Source of the DNA: Clostridium sp. Marseille-P3244
GTDB lineage: Bacteria > Bacillota > Clostridia > Lachnospirales > Lachnospiraceae
Assembly: GCF_900120155.1 (NCBI RefSeq)
Contig: NZ_LT635549.1
Span: 434,001-498,000 of the forward strand
Length of the DNA: 64,000 bases
Reading direction: 5' to 3'
Part shown: in pieces, positions 7,880 through 19,965 of the stretch
Layout: each line of letters starts with the position of its first letter
Numbering within the stretch: the stretch's first letter is position 1
The notes under the pieces: generated by a model
What the model was told of the DNA's origin: nothing
Database searches by the model: none
The model's input: only the letters and a program-made list of their open reading frames with translations
Program-made: the position numbers and the translations under genes

Positions 7880-9326
7880 TCATCAACACCCCGATCCTTT
7901 TCTTCTCTTTTGTTCCTTCTATCTGAAAACCCGCATCTTCATACGCTCTGACTTGCCCGACGACCGCGCCTGATATCTCCTCACCGGGCACTGTCAGCGG
8001 AATCCCCGGAGGATAGACATAAGCATATTCCAACGCGACTCTGCCCGCACATCTTTCCCAGGAAATATACTCTCTGTCCATCTGTGCCGCCTCACAGGGC
8101 AGAAAAACCTGTCTGTTCCTTTCTGTATCCGGCGGAAAACTTGCAGAATCCTGCGGATATTTCTCGTTCTTTTCTTCAGATTTCACAAATTTTGCAAGTT
8201 TCCTGTCAATATTCAGCAATACTCCGGCCAGCTGTTCCATCCCCTCCGACGTATCGGCAATGGATGTCATTGCAAGGGCATATCCCGGAGCCGCCATTTC
8301 CAATTGTAAATAATTTTCTTTCATAGTAAAATATAAATCTTTTCCAGAAAACTTTTTAATTTCTTTATTTTCTTCTCTGTATACGTCCTTCACAGAGATA
8401 AGTATTTTGGAACGATCGTAATGTTCCATTTCCAGTATGCTGAGATTTTCCAGAAGCTTCATTCTCTGTCTCGCGTGTTCCAGGTTTTCCGTATACCGGT
8501 TAAACAGTTCTCTTCCATTTTCCGCAAGAACCCGGACACATTCATCTATTCCTGCCATCAGTACATAGGAAGGGCTGCTGGACTGCAGCATATGCAGACA
8601 GGCACGGATCCGGTCTCTGTCCGCCCTCTCCCCATTCATGTGAAGAAGTCCGGTCTGCGTCAGCGCGGGAAGTGTTTTATGCAGGCTGTGGATGACCACG
8701 TCTGCCCCCAGCTCGTTACCGTTCTTTGGAAAATACGGGTGAAATCCAAAATGTGCTCCGTGGGCTTCGTCCACGATCAGAGGGATACCATACCGGTGCG
8801 TGATCTCTGCGATCTTCCCCACGTCAGAAACTACACCGTCATACGTAGGAGAAGTAATAACGACAGCCCGGATATCTGCGTCTCTTTCCAGAAACCGCTC
8901 CACTTCATCCGGACAGATCTCCCCGGAAGTTCCTGCCTCTTTCCATGTTGATGGATAAAGATAGATGGGCCACAGTCCGTTTAAAAGTACACTGTTGTAT
9001 ACAGATTTATGGCAGTTTCTTGCCATAAGTATCTTGTCTCCTCTGCGCGTACATCCCATTATAGCGCTGAGGATCCCTGCCGTGCTCCCATTGATAAGAT
9101 AATGTGTCTCTTCTGCGTGAAAAAGTTCTGCCGACCTCTCCTGCGCTTCTTTTAGTACCCCATTCGCATGATGGAGATCATCGAAGCCATCAATCTCCGT
9201 AATGTCAATATCATAGGGAAGGTCTGCTCCTGTTACCGCTCCATTTCGCTTATGACCGGGCATATGAAATCCGTAAAATTCTGATGACACGTATTCCTTT
9301 AGTTTTCTATATAAATAGTCTGTCAT
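7872..9326 (-). CDS. Orn/Lys/Arg decarboxylase family protein
   Basis: A 484-residue PLP-dependent enzyme of the fold-I Orn/Lys/Arg decarboxylase group (YaaO/SpeA-like). Features in order: the N-terminal FHMPGHKRN and DITEIDGFDDLH, the STAGILSAI substrate loop, VDEAHGAHFGFHP with the cofactor-binding Asp and His, and SLHKTLPALTQTG with the Lys that forms the PLP aldimine. The C-terminal domain ends with YAYVYPPGIPLTVPGE. It heads the leftward cluster kinase-holB-ricT, like yaaO in Bacillus. Which amino acid is decarboxylated cannot be read from the sequence. Confidence 0.88.
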   Translation of the reverse strand: MTDYLYRKLKEYVSSEFYGFHMPGHKRNGAVTGADLPYDIDITEIDGFDDLHHANGVLKEAQERSAELFHAEETHYLINGSTAGILSAIMGCTRRGDKILMARNCHKSVYNSVLLNGLWPIYLYPSTWKEAGTSGEICPDEVERFLERDADIRAVVITSPTYDGVVSDVGKIAEITHRYGIPLIVDEAHGAHFGFHPYFPKNGNELGADVVIHSLHKTLPALTQTGLLHMNGERADRDRIRACLHMLQSSSPSYVLMAGIDECVRVLAENGRELFNRYTENLEHARQRMKLLENLSILEMEHYDRSKILISVKDVYREENKEIKKFSGKDLYFTMKENYLQLEMAAPGYALAMTSIADTSEGMEQLAGVLLNIDRKLAKFVKSEEKNEKYPQDSASFPPDTERNRQVFLPCEAAQMDREYISWERCAGRVALEYAYVYPPGIPLTVPGEEISGAVVGQVRAYEDAGFQIEGTKEKKRIGVLMNG

Positions 9327-9678
9327 AAACTGCCTCTTTGCACACTCATCCGTCTTCTAAACTCTTTTTCATTTTATCACAGTGCACCAGAATTTGCTGT
9401 TTTATTTTATAATTTTTAACTTTGTTTTTATACAGACAACACATATTCCTCACATTTCGCGGTTATATTATAGTCAAATAAAGCAGAAATGCTTTTTCAC
9501 ATATATATTTCTCTTTTCTCAGCCGGTGATCCTCATCCCGGCTTTTTTTGCTGCTCTTACATGTCGCCGCAGATTTCCTCTGTATATTTCTTTCTGCGCA
9601 GGACATACTATTCTCACATAACAGCACGCTGAATCTATGACAGATTCTGTATTTTGAAAAATCAAGGAGGCGTAAATC
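9327..9678. other. Intergenic region with an orphan terminator
   Basis: 352 bp between the leftward decarboxylase gene and the rightward small gene at 9679. It is A/T-rich on the left. The only clear structure is the rightward terminator at 9521-9549. Open frames here have low-complexity translations and no ribosome binding sites, so I see no protein gene. Confidence 0.6.
9521..9549 (+). terminator. Rho-independent terminator without an upstream gene
   Basis: Stem AGCCGG / CCGGCT with an 11-base loop and a run of seven T residues on the + strand. No rightward gene lies between it and the divergent decarboxylase start at 9326, so it may end a short untranslated RNA. Confidence 0.6.
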
Positions 9679-9858
9679 ATGAAAGAACTCAATTACGGCC
9701 CGCCCCAGTGGGTACCGGGCACTGTGTATCCTGACAGAAAAGAGAAAGATAATAACGGACAGTCCAAAACGCCGGAGATCATCCTGCCGCCGGCTTCAGA
9801 CGCCACAAATGTAATTCCTGACGAAGTTCCCCGCCGGGACGGACCGGGCGGGGAATAG
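9679..9858 (+). CDS. Small proline-rich protein, 59 residues
   Basis: A short gene with a strong ribosome binding site (AAGGAGG, 8 bases before the ATG). The product starts MKELNYGPPQWVPGTVYPD, continues with a polar Lys/Asp/Asn stretch, then IILPPASDATNVIPDEVP, and ends RRDGPGGE. It has no membrane segment, no cysteines and no signal peptide. I do not recognise the family. The stop is 30 bp from the convergent serine hydrolase gene. Support is the ribosome binding site and a sensible composition; function unknown. Confidence 0.6.
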   Translation: MKELNYGPPQWVPGTVYPDRKEKDNNGQSKTPEIILPPASDATNVIPDEVPRRDGPGGE

Positions 9859-9887
9859 ATAATAAAATATTGCTTCAAAAGCTCTGT

Positions 9888-10970
9888 TTATTCTGTACTT
9901 TCAATATTCAGGAGAGACGTATGCGCCGAATCCAGAACTGCTACCAGATGATCCAGCAGGTCTGTTCGGCCATACGCATCACTCAAAACGACGATCACAT
10001 AGGGATCATCTCCCTTCATTACGATTCCCGCATCATTCTGTACATTATAATATGTCCCCAGACCTTCCCCGATCCATCCGGTTTTTGAATAGACAGTATA
10101 CCATGGGCTAAGTGTTTCATATATGGCTGACTCAAGAGTTCCGGTATAAAGATCCCGGATATAATCAGGAACTGAACCCGAAAGAAAACTGTCATAAACA
10201 AAGTTCCACAAAACAGCAAAATCCCGGGCATTGATGTCAGGATACCACTCTCCTGAAAGAGCTATGTTTTTACAGCCCAGCCCCGCTATCCAGCTGTCGA
10301 ATTCTGAAGAACCATATGTACTGATGAGCATCTCATAATCATCATTGCTGGACCAGGCTATCGTATTCTCGATCGTATCATAAAGTCTGTCCGCGGTCTG
10401 CGGGTACGCCTGTACAAGCCAGGCCACATACGGTCCCTTGATCGTGCTGGCACTGTAATAACTTTCATCAGCCCGATAGCTGATGCCGCCCTCTGTATTA
10501 ATATCATAAAGAAGAAAACCTGTTGAATATCCTTCAGCAGAGAAAGCATCAATTGCCGACTGAATCTCTGTTTTCAGCACTTCCGTCTCACTCAGATCTT
10601 CTTCCGACAATCCCTCCCAAGTAATCGTCAACTCCGTGCTGTCTGCCTCCAGAATCGGGACAAATAAACTCTCTTCTTCCTGTTGTCCGGCAGGGGTACC
10701 TCCTGTGCTGTCTACCGCTTCTGAAGAAATCTCTCCCAGGGCATCCTCCATATTGCCAACAGCTCCCAGCAGATATCCTTCTTCTGTTTCCTTCATTCGT
10801 TCTTCCCCAAAGACAGCACTCACAGCTACCAGAAGCAGTATCAGAAAACCGGCGCAGGAAAACAGCACTATCCTAACTATTTTCCCAAACCTTCCGCCAT
10901 ATGTCCGGTTCTGATATTTTTCCTTCTTCTGTTTGTGGCTTCCGCTTCCATATGTATCCATGTACGTCAC
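9888..10970 (-). CDS. Membrane-anchored serine hydrolase, beta-lactamase fold
   Basis: A 360-residue protein with a cytoplasmic basic N-terminus, one membrane segment at about residues 32-54 (IVLFSCAGFLILLLVAVSAVF), an acidic linker, and a class A beta-lactamase-like domain. Catalytic motifs: SASTIK (Ser-x-x-Lys, about residue 188), SSND as the second motif, and SKTGW (Lys-Thr-Gly) near residue 313. Such proteins act on D-Ala peptides or related substrates outside the cell. The residue between the second Ser and the Asp is Asn, close to the SDN loop. No resistance phenotype should be assumed. Convergent with the small gene at 9679. Confidence 0.82.
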   Translation of the reverse strand: MTYMDTYGSGSHKQKKEKYQNRTYGGRFGKIVRIVLFSCAGFLILLLVAVSAVFGEERMKETEEGYLLGAVGNMEDALGEISSEAVDSTGGTPAGQQEEESLFVPILEADSTELTITWEGLSEEDLSETEVLKTEIQSAIDAFSAEGYSTGFLLYDINTEGGISYRADESYYSASTIKGPYVAWLVQAYPQTADRLYDTIENTIAWSSNDDYEMLISTYGSSEFDSWIAGLGCKNIALSGEWYPDINARDFAVLWNFVYDSFLSGSVPDYIRDLYTGTLESAIYETLSPWYTVYSKTGWIGEGLGTYYNVQNDAGIVMKGDDPYVIVVLSDAYGRTDLLDHLVAVLDSAHTSLLNIESTE

Positions 10971-11070
10971 TCATCTCTTAATTCTTTCTTAATTTTGATA
11001 ATGTTAGCACAGCCCTTCTCCGGGCACAATACATTACACTGATCCTTAACACTTCCGACACATATTCTTC

Positions 11071-11116
11071 ACTAAAATAAAAGACAGCGTAAACTTCATA
11101 TCTTCAGTCTACACTG
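11071..11116 (-). terminator. Terminator of the rRNA-tRNA operon
   Basis: Leftward hairpin with 11-bp arms (CAGTGTAGACT / AGTTTACGCTG, with G-T pairs), a 10-base loop and the tail TCTTTTATTTT, directly after tRNA-Lys. It is the likely end of the whole rRNA-tRNA transcript. Confidence 0.8.
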
Positions 11117-11124
11117 CCTGCCAG

Positions 11125-11197
11125 TGAGCGTGCGGGGATTCGAACCCCGGACAACTTGATTAAAAGTCAAGTGCTCTACCACCTGAGCTACACGCCC
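11125..11197 (-). tRNA. tRNA-Lys (TTT)
   Basis: 73-nt cloverleaf with acceptor GGGCGTG / CACGCTC, T loop TTCGAAT and anticodon TTT. Last tRNA of the cluster. Confidence 0.95.
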
Positions 11198-11245
11198 CTA
11201 TTCAATTAACTTCTCCGCAAATTACTTTATTTATTACAGAGAAAA

Positions 11246-11318
<73 letters not shown>

Positions 11319-11466
11319 AAATACCACGAATTTCACTCTCAGCCTGATCAAGCCGTCCTTTCATCAAGAAAACAGACGCTTATATCCACATATGCCTTTG
11401 CAACTCCAGGTGAACCTGAAATCCAAAGACATCTGTTTCTGTACGCTTACCATGATATCGTGTAAG

Positions 11467-11540
11467 TTGCGGGAGCAGGATTTGAACCTGCGACCTTCGG
11501 GTTATGAGCCCGACGAGCTTCCAGACTGCTCCACCCCGCG
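11467..11540 (-). tRNA. Initiator tRNA-fMet (CAT)
   Basis: 74-nt tRNA with anticodon CAT. It is the initiator type: the first base C faces A at position 72 (acceptor CGCGGGG / TCCCGCA), and the anticodon stem has the GGG / CCC pairs required for P-site entry. Confidence 0.93.
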
Positions 11541-11571
11541 CTATGAAATTATAATGTCTCATCTGAGACAA

Positions 11572-11644
11572 AGCCGATGATCGGACTTGAACCGATAACC
11601 TGCTGATTACAAATCAGCTGCTCTGCCAATTGAGCCACATCGGC
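11572..11644 (-). tRNA. tRNA-Thr (TGT)
   Basis: 73-nt cloverleaf with acceptor GCCGATG / CATCGGC, anticodon TGT and discriminator T. Confidence 0.95.
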
Positions 11645-11652
11645 TTATAATA

Positions 11653-11718
11653 GATGAAGAAAGATTCGAACCGTTTTGGTTTTAGCAAACCGATTGCTTT
11701 ACTAAATCATTCAACATC
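11653..11718 (-). pseudogene. Degenerate tRNA-like sequence with a Ser (GCT)-like anticodon arm
   Basis: Between tRNA-Thr and tRNA-Tyr lies about 66 nt resembling a decayed tRNA. On the minus strand it has an anticodon-arm-like GGTTTGCTAAAACC (central GCT), then a T-loop GGTTCGAATC, and ends GATG...CATC that can partly pair. The D arm is not recognisable and the T stem pairs poorly. An intact tRNA-Ser (GCT) exists at 17701-17788. Probably a relic; a highly unusual tRNA is the alternative. Confidence 0.45.
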
Positions 11719-11720
11719 AG

Positions 11721-11802
11721 TGGATGGAGAAGGATTCGAACCTTCGAAGGCGTTGCCAACAGATTTACAGTCTGCCCCCTTTGGCCACTCGGGAATCCAT
11801 CC
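11721..11802 (-). tRNA. tRNA-Tyr (GTA)
   Basis: 82-nt tRNA with a long variable arm, acceptor GGATGGA / TCCATCC and anticodon GTA. Confidence 0.95.
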
Positions 11803-11816
11803 ATAAATGCTCTAAA

Positions 11817-11889
11817 TGGGGCCTATAGGGCTCGAACCTATGACCCTCTGCTTGTAAGGCAGATGCTCTCCCAGCTGAGCTAAGACCCC
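11817..11889 (-). tRNA. tRNA-Val (TAC)
   Basis: 73-nt cloverleaf with acceptor GGGGTCT / AGGCCCC and anticodon TAC. Confidence 0.95.
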
Positions 11890-11894
11890 ACAAA

Positions 11895-11968
11895 CGACCC
11901 AGAAGAGACTCGAACTCTCGACCTCCGCCGTGACAGGGCGGCGCTCTAACCAACTGAGCCACTGGGCC
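11895..11968 (-). tRNA. tRNA-Asp (GTC)
   Basis: 74-nt cloverleaf with acceptor GGCCCAG / CTGGGTC, anticodon GTC and discriminator G. First tRNA after 23S rRNA. Confidence 0.95.
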
Positions 11969-12044
11969 ACTTTCTATTTATCAAAAAAGTGTACTTTCAA
12001 AACTACATACAAAGAAAACTCATCCAATACCTATTCCCGCTCTG

Positions 12045-14935
<2,891 letters not shown>

Positions 14936-15325
14936 GATAAGTTCTCACGGGAATGAGTTCTTATCCACACGTGTATAGCGTTACACGCGTTGGCAATAGG
15001 CCAATTTTTTTACTTCGTTTTCTTCGAAGGATTCTATCGAATCAGTTCATGTTGTTAATAACATTTCCTCGGATGTCTTGATATATAAGATATTCTTATC
15101 ATCAATTGTTTTTCTCTGTATGCAGTTTTCAAGGTACACATCTGACTGACTTTTCATCAGTCATTAGAAACTTGAATCTTTTCAAATCTCTAATCACTGG
15201 TGAAACCAGCTTTTTAACAGCACTGCCCTGCTGATGGGGTTGGCGGTGATAAGTTGTTGCTCATCTTTGCCTGTATTTATTTTTAACTTCGGCAGCGGAT
15301 CTGCCTTAGTTCTTTTCTTTTTAAA

Positions 15326-15440
15326 TTTGGCGGCCACCTACTCTCCCACACCGTCTCCAGTGCAGTACCATCGGCCGTCCGGGGCTTAACCATCGTGTTC
15401 GGGATGGGTACGGGTGTTTCCCCCGGGCGCATCGCCACCA
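15326..15440 (-). rRNA. 5S ribosomal RNA
   Basis: About 115 nt beginning TGGTGGCGATGCGCC and containing the conserved CCCATCCCGAACACG, with a closing stem at GGCCGCCA. It lies between 16S and 23S instead of after 23S. Ends are approximate. Confidence 0.93.
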
Positions 15441-15450
15441 AAAAAGCCTG

Positions 15451-15534
15451 AGTTCTTAGCGAGGTCCTTTCGAGCTTAGAACTAGGCTTGTTCGCCGCGC
15501 TTGGTGAGGTCCTTTCGAACCTAGCAAGGCGAAC
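15451..15534 (-). other. Two related stem-loops in the 16S-5S spacer
   Basis: Two hairpins, 15451-15483 (arms AGTTCTAAGC and GCTAAGAACT) and 15490-15534 (arms GTTCGCC and GGCGAAC), share the loop sequence TCGAAAGGACCTC in the same orientation. They lie between the 16S 3' end and the 5S 5' end and may be RNA processing signals. Confidence 0.55.
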
Positions 15535-15621
15535 TTGTTCCCTTTTCATATGCGTCCTTTGCTCATTTTCCTCTCCCTGACAACTCAACAATAGACAACA
15601 GCTCTCTACTTAATATTTCTT

Positions 15622-17160
<1,539 letters not shown>

Positions 17161-17396
17161 AGTGTTTGTTCCGAGTCCAGAATTAACTACTAGCTAATTC
17201 TTTCCCTCTTTACTGTTGTTGGCATTGAACACTTGATGAGGTCTTTCACGAATCTAGTGTGAAAGCCGTTCGGCACAGCCGAACCTCATTGTTCAATGAC
17301 GTTCTTTGAATTTTTCTCTTTAAGAAATTTTCAAGGGTTGTTGTCTATTGTTCAGTTATCAAGGTCCTCTGTCCTCTCTTTCGCGACAGCTCTGCT

Positions 17397-17425
17397 ATTC
17401 TATCAGACTCTCCCGCGCTTGTCAA
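17397..17425 (-). promoter_or_regulatory. rRNA promoter P2
   Basis: TTGACA, 17-bp spacer, TAGAAT, with an extended -10 TG. It points at 16S and is closest to the gene. Confidence 0.8.
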
Positions 17426-17471
17426 GAACTTTTTTTCTCTTTTTTGCTGTCCCTCACGGGTCAGCTTAAAC

Positions 17472-17501
17472 ATAGTACCACTTACCTTAGCCCTTTGTCA
17501 A
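17472..17501 (-). promoter_or_regulatory. rRNA promoter P1
   Basis: TTGACA, 18-bp spacer, TACTAT, about 75 bp upstream of P2. Tandem promoters are typical of rRNA operons. Confidence 0.72.
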
Positions 17502-17656
17502 CTCTTTTTTTTAACTTTTTCTAACTCTTTTCTTTTTCTGCTCTCAGCTACTATATCTGGTACTTTTTCCCCGGTATCTCCCACTATTCCTCCCGCTCTC
17601 TTCCTGCCTCCGGGCTCCGCCGCCAGGCCTGCCCTCCCGGTCCTTTGGGGACAAAT

Positions 17657-17686
17657 AAAAACTACCGGATGCTTCCAGTAGTTTTT
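17657..17686 (-). terminator. Terminator after tRNA-Ser
   Basis: Hairpin with arms AAAAACTAC / GTAGTTTTT and internal GGA/TCC pairing, followed on the minus strand by a T-rich tail, 15 bp after tRNA-Ser. Confidence 0.75.
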
Positions 17687-17700
17687 CGGTTGATACCGAA

Positions 17701-17788
17701 CGGAGAAAGAGGGATTTGAACCCTCGCGCCGGTTTCCCGACCTACACCCTTAGCAGGGGCGCCTCTTCAGCCTCTTGAGTATTTCTCC
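17701..17788 (-). tRNA. tRNA-Ser (GCT)
   Basis: 88-nt tRNA with a long variable arm, acceptor GGAGAAA / TTTCTCC, anticodon GCT and discriminator G. It has its own promoter and terminator, so it is separate from the rRNA operon. Confidence 0.95.
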
Positions 17789-17834
17789 TGATCCTGAATC
17801 TGTCCACGGCTCATCCGCCGCGGCGATCTATCCT

Positions 17835-17855
17835 TTTCGCACCAATAGTGCGAAA
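17835..17855 (-). other. Stem-loop in the tRNA-Ser leader
   Basis: Perfect 8-bp arms TTTCGCAC / GTGCGAAA around a 5-base loop, just downstream of the tRNA-Ser promoter. Possibly a processing stem. Confidence 0.5.
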
Positions 17856-17858
17856 TTT

Positions 17859-17887
17859 ATTATACTAAACAGAATTTCCAATGTCAA
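17859..17887 (-). promoter_or_regulatory. Consensus promoter for tRNA-Ser
   Basis: Exact TTGACA and TATAAT with a 17-bp spacer, pointing to the tRNA-Ser gene. Confidence 0.85.
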
Positions 17888-17967
17888 CGGGATTTTTCAA
17901 AAAACATACAACTTTCTTCGCCGTGCCTGCCGGATGCTATGACTGCTCCGTAGCTGCCGTCCGTGCC

Positions 17968-18693
17968 TCAATGGCCGGAACGGTCCGCGTTCTCATCTAT
18001 GACAGCCTGGATCCGCTTCTGAACAAGTGATGCGATCTCGGTTGTCTTCATCTCCTTATACTCTTCATATTGAAGAGGTTTCAGAAAATGCACCTGGACC
18101 GTCACCGGTTTTATCGTATTCGTGTCAAAGGGCCTGAAGGAGTCTATCAACGCAACGGGAACAATCGGGCACTGCGCTTTTGTTGCGGCTTTAAAGCTGC
18201 CGCCCTTAAAGCCGCCTGCGCGATTGCCTGCCTTTGAACGTGTCCCTTCCGCAAAGATCAGATAATTTCTTCCCTTTTTTACTTCTTTTGCCACGTTAAT
18301 AATGACCTGCATTGACTGCCGGATATCGTCACGATCGATCATATATGCTTTCATACAGGCAAAAACCTGTTTCAGAAACGGAATCTTCGCCACTTCTTTT
18401 TTCGCCACGACCGAAAAGGGCCGTGGACTTGCTTCTATAATAGCAAGTACATCATATAATCCCTGATGATTTGGGAAAAACATAAATCCGTCTCTGTCAG
18501 GAATGTTCTCCTGCCCGTGAGCGTCAATGTGCACATTTCCTCCTCTGTTTGCGCGGAGATCGATCCACTGAAGGAAAGCGTACATGTCTTCCTCTGTATA
18601 TTTGTCCACATGGGCCGCCCGATAACACAGACGTATCCATCCATAGGGGACTATATAAAGATTTCTCAGTACCATCATCAATATTCGTTTCAT
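17968..18693 (-). CDS. plsC: 1-acyl-sn-glycerol-3-phosphate acyltransferase
   Basis: A 241-residue PlsC-type acyltransferase. The catalytic NHQGLYD block (His-x4-Asp) is near residue 76 and the phosphate-binding EGTRSKAG near 158; VALIDSF is a later conserved block. It makes phosphatidic acid by adding the second acyl chain. The N-terminal hydrophobic stretch suits membrane association. It is downstream of the dCMP deaminase gene, separated by a dispersed repeat at 18739-18778. Confidence 0.9.
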   Translation of the reverse strand: MKRILMMVLRNLYIVPYGWIRLCYRAAHVDKYTEEDMYAFLQWIDLRANRGGNVHIDAHGQENIPDRDGFMFFPNHQGLYDVLAIIEASPRPFSVVAKKEVAKIPFLKQVFACMKAYMIDRDDIRQSMQVIINVAKEVKKGRNYLIFAEGTRSKAGNRAGGFKGGSFKAATKAQCPIVPVALIDSFRPFDTNTIKPVTVQVHFLKPLQYEEYKEMKTTEIASLVQKRIQAVIDENADRSGH

Positions 18694-18738
18694 GCCGTCG
18701 TAAAATCCTTTCTGTCAGAATATTCTGATAACATTGGA

Positions 18739-18778
18739 AAAAGGGGCCTGACCCCTTTTAAAAAGTACCTGTCCCCTT
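18739..18778 (+). repeat. Dispersed repeat, copy 1
   Basis: A 25-bp core (18754-18778) running CCTTTTAAAAAG then TACCTGTCCCCTT is identical to 61126-61150, with similar flanks (AAAAGGG...GAC). It contains mirrored GGGG/CCCC tracts. It lies between the dCMP deaminase and plsC genes. Confidence 0.7.
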
Positions 18779-19267
18779 TCATACTTCGATCTCGATCTTT
18801 CTGTTTGTTCTATGATATTGATGATATCTGACCCCCGCCGCGTCCATCATCCTTTTGGAAGCTATAACACCCGGTGTATCCGCGTATTTGTCACAGTCAT
18901 AGATCACTTCCCTGATCCCTGCCTGTATGATCGCCTTCGCGCATTCATTGCAGGGAAAGAGAGAAACATAAAGTTTCGCTCCTGCCAGACTCCCGCCGCT
19001 GTAATTGAGTATGGCGTTCAGTTCGCTGTGAGTAGAATATACGTATTTTGTCTGCAGAGGATCCTGTCCGTCCCTCGTCCACGGGAATTCATCATCCGAG
19101 CATCCGATGGGGAATCCGTTATATCCCATTGACAGGATCTTGTTGTCCTGGCTTACGATACAGCAGCCCACCTGAGTGTTGGGATCTTTTGACCGCATTC
19201 CGGAAAGCATGGCCACTCCCATGAAATACTCATCCCAGGATAAATAATCTTTTCTTTTTTCTGTCAT
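18779..19267 (-). CDS. Deoxycytidylate (dCMP) deaminase family protein
   Basis: A 162-residue zinc-dependent deaminase (ComEB type). Zinc ligands: THSELNA (His and catalytic Glu) at about residue 82 and PCNEC (two Cys) at about 108. It would convert dCMP to dUMP for dTMP synthesis. I prefer the ATG at 19267 because an AAAGGAG site is 9 bases upstream; the ATG three codons earlier abuts that site. It is 56 bp after upp, suggesting a pyrimidine-related operon. Confidence 0.9.
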   Translation of the reverse strand: MTEKRKDYLSWDEYFMGVAMLSGMRSKDPNTQVGCCIVSQDNKILSMGYNGFPIGCSDDEFPWTRDGQDPLQTKYVYSTHSELNAILNYSGGSLAGAKLYVSLFPCNECAKAIIQAGIREVIYDCDKYADTPGVIASKRMMDAAGVRYHQYHRTNRKIEIEV

Positions 19268-19332
19268 TCTCTGCATCTCCTTTGTATATAGTTTATCCGA
19301 AGATTTCGTCCCTATTATATTGCAGCCGGATT

Positions 19333-19965
19333 TTATTTCGTTCCGAAGATCCTGTCTCCCGCGTCTCCCAGGCCGGGCACGATATATCCGTGATCGTTGA
19401 GCCGCTCATCCAGTGCCCCAATATAAATATCTACATCCGGATGTTCCTCCTGCATCCGCTTTATCCCTTCCGGAGCGGCAATTATGCACAAAAAGCGGAT
19501 GTGTTTTACTCCTTTTTCTTTCAGCATCCGGATCGCCGCGGTACTGGAGCCGCCTGTAGCCAGCATGGGATCTACTACAAACACCTCTCTGTCTCCACAG
19601 TCCGCAGGCAGCTTGCAGTAATATTCTACCGGTTCCAGCGTCTGCGGATCCCGGTACAGACCGATATGACCCACCTTGGCTGTCGGTATCAATGACAGCA
19701 TTCCATCCACCATTCCAAGGCCGGCTCTCAGGATAGGAACAATGGCCAGTTTTTTCCCTGCAAGCTCTTTTCCTGTCATCTCCGCGATAGGTGTCTTGAT
19801 CCTGACATCCTGAAGCTTCAGATCCCGGGTGGCTTCATAGCACATAAGCTGAGCGATCTCACCGATCACTTCACGGAATTCTTTGGTACCTACACTCTCC
19901 TGTCTGATATAGCTGATCTTATGCGCGATCAGCGGGTGCTCCATTACAAATATTCTTCCTGTCAT
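19333..19965 (-). CDS. upp: Uracil phosphoribosyltransferase
   Basis: A 210-residue enzyme of usual length, starting with [16 protein letters not shown]. The PRPP-binding loop is [16 protein letters not shown] (about residues 130-145) and the uracil-binding end reads [10 protein letters not shown]. It salvages uracil to UMP. Its start overlaps the end of the upstream gene by 4 bp (ATGA), so it is coupled to the Sua5 fusion gene. Confidence 0.97.
   Translation of the reverse strand: MTGRIFVMEHPLIAHKISYIRQESVGTKEFREVIGEIAQLMCYEATRDLKLQDVRIKTPIAEMTGKELAGKKLAIVPILRAGLGMVDGMLSLIPTAKVGHIGLYRDPQTLEPVEYYCKLPADCGDREVFVVDPMLATGGSSTAAIRMLKEKGVKHIRFLCIIAAPEGIKRMQEEHPDVDIYIGALDERLNDHGYIVPGLGDAGDRIFGTK

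Larger units (their letters stand above)
17161..17700 (-). other. rRNA leader and promoter region
   Basis: 540 bp upstream of 16S, no protein gene. It holds two promoters (P1, P2), processing stems near 17220-17290, and on the far side the terminator of tRNA-Ser. Confidence 0.7.

Noticed and set aside
9382-9621. 79-codon rightward frame before the small gene
   Set aside because: No ribosome binding site, and it runs through the terminator at 9521-9549.
10300-10500. Calling the serine hydrolase a resistance beta-lactamase
   Set aside because: Motifs are generic to the fold; a membrane anchor and divergent sequence do not support a resistance claim.
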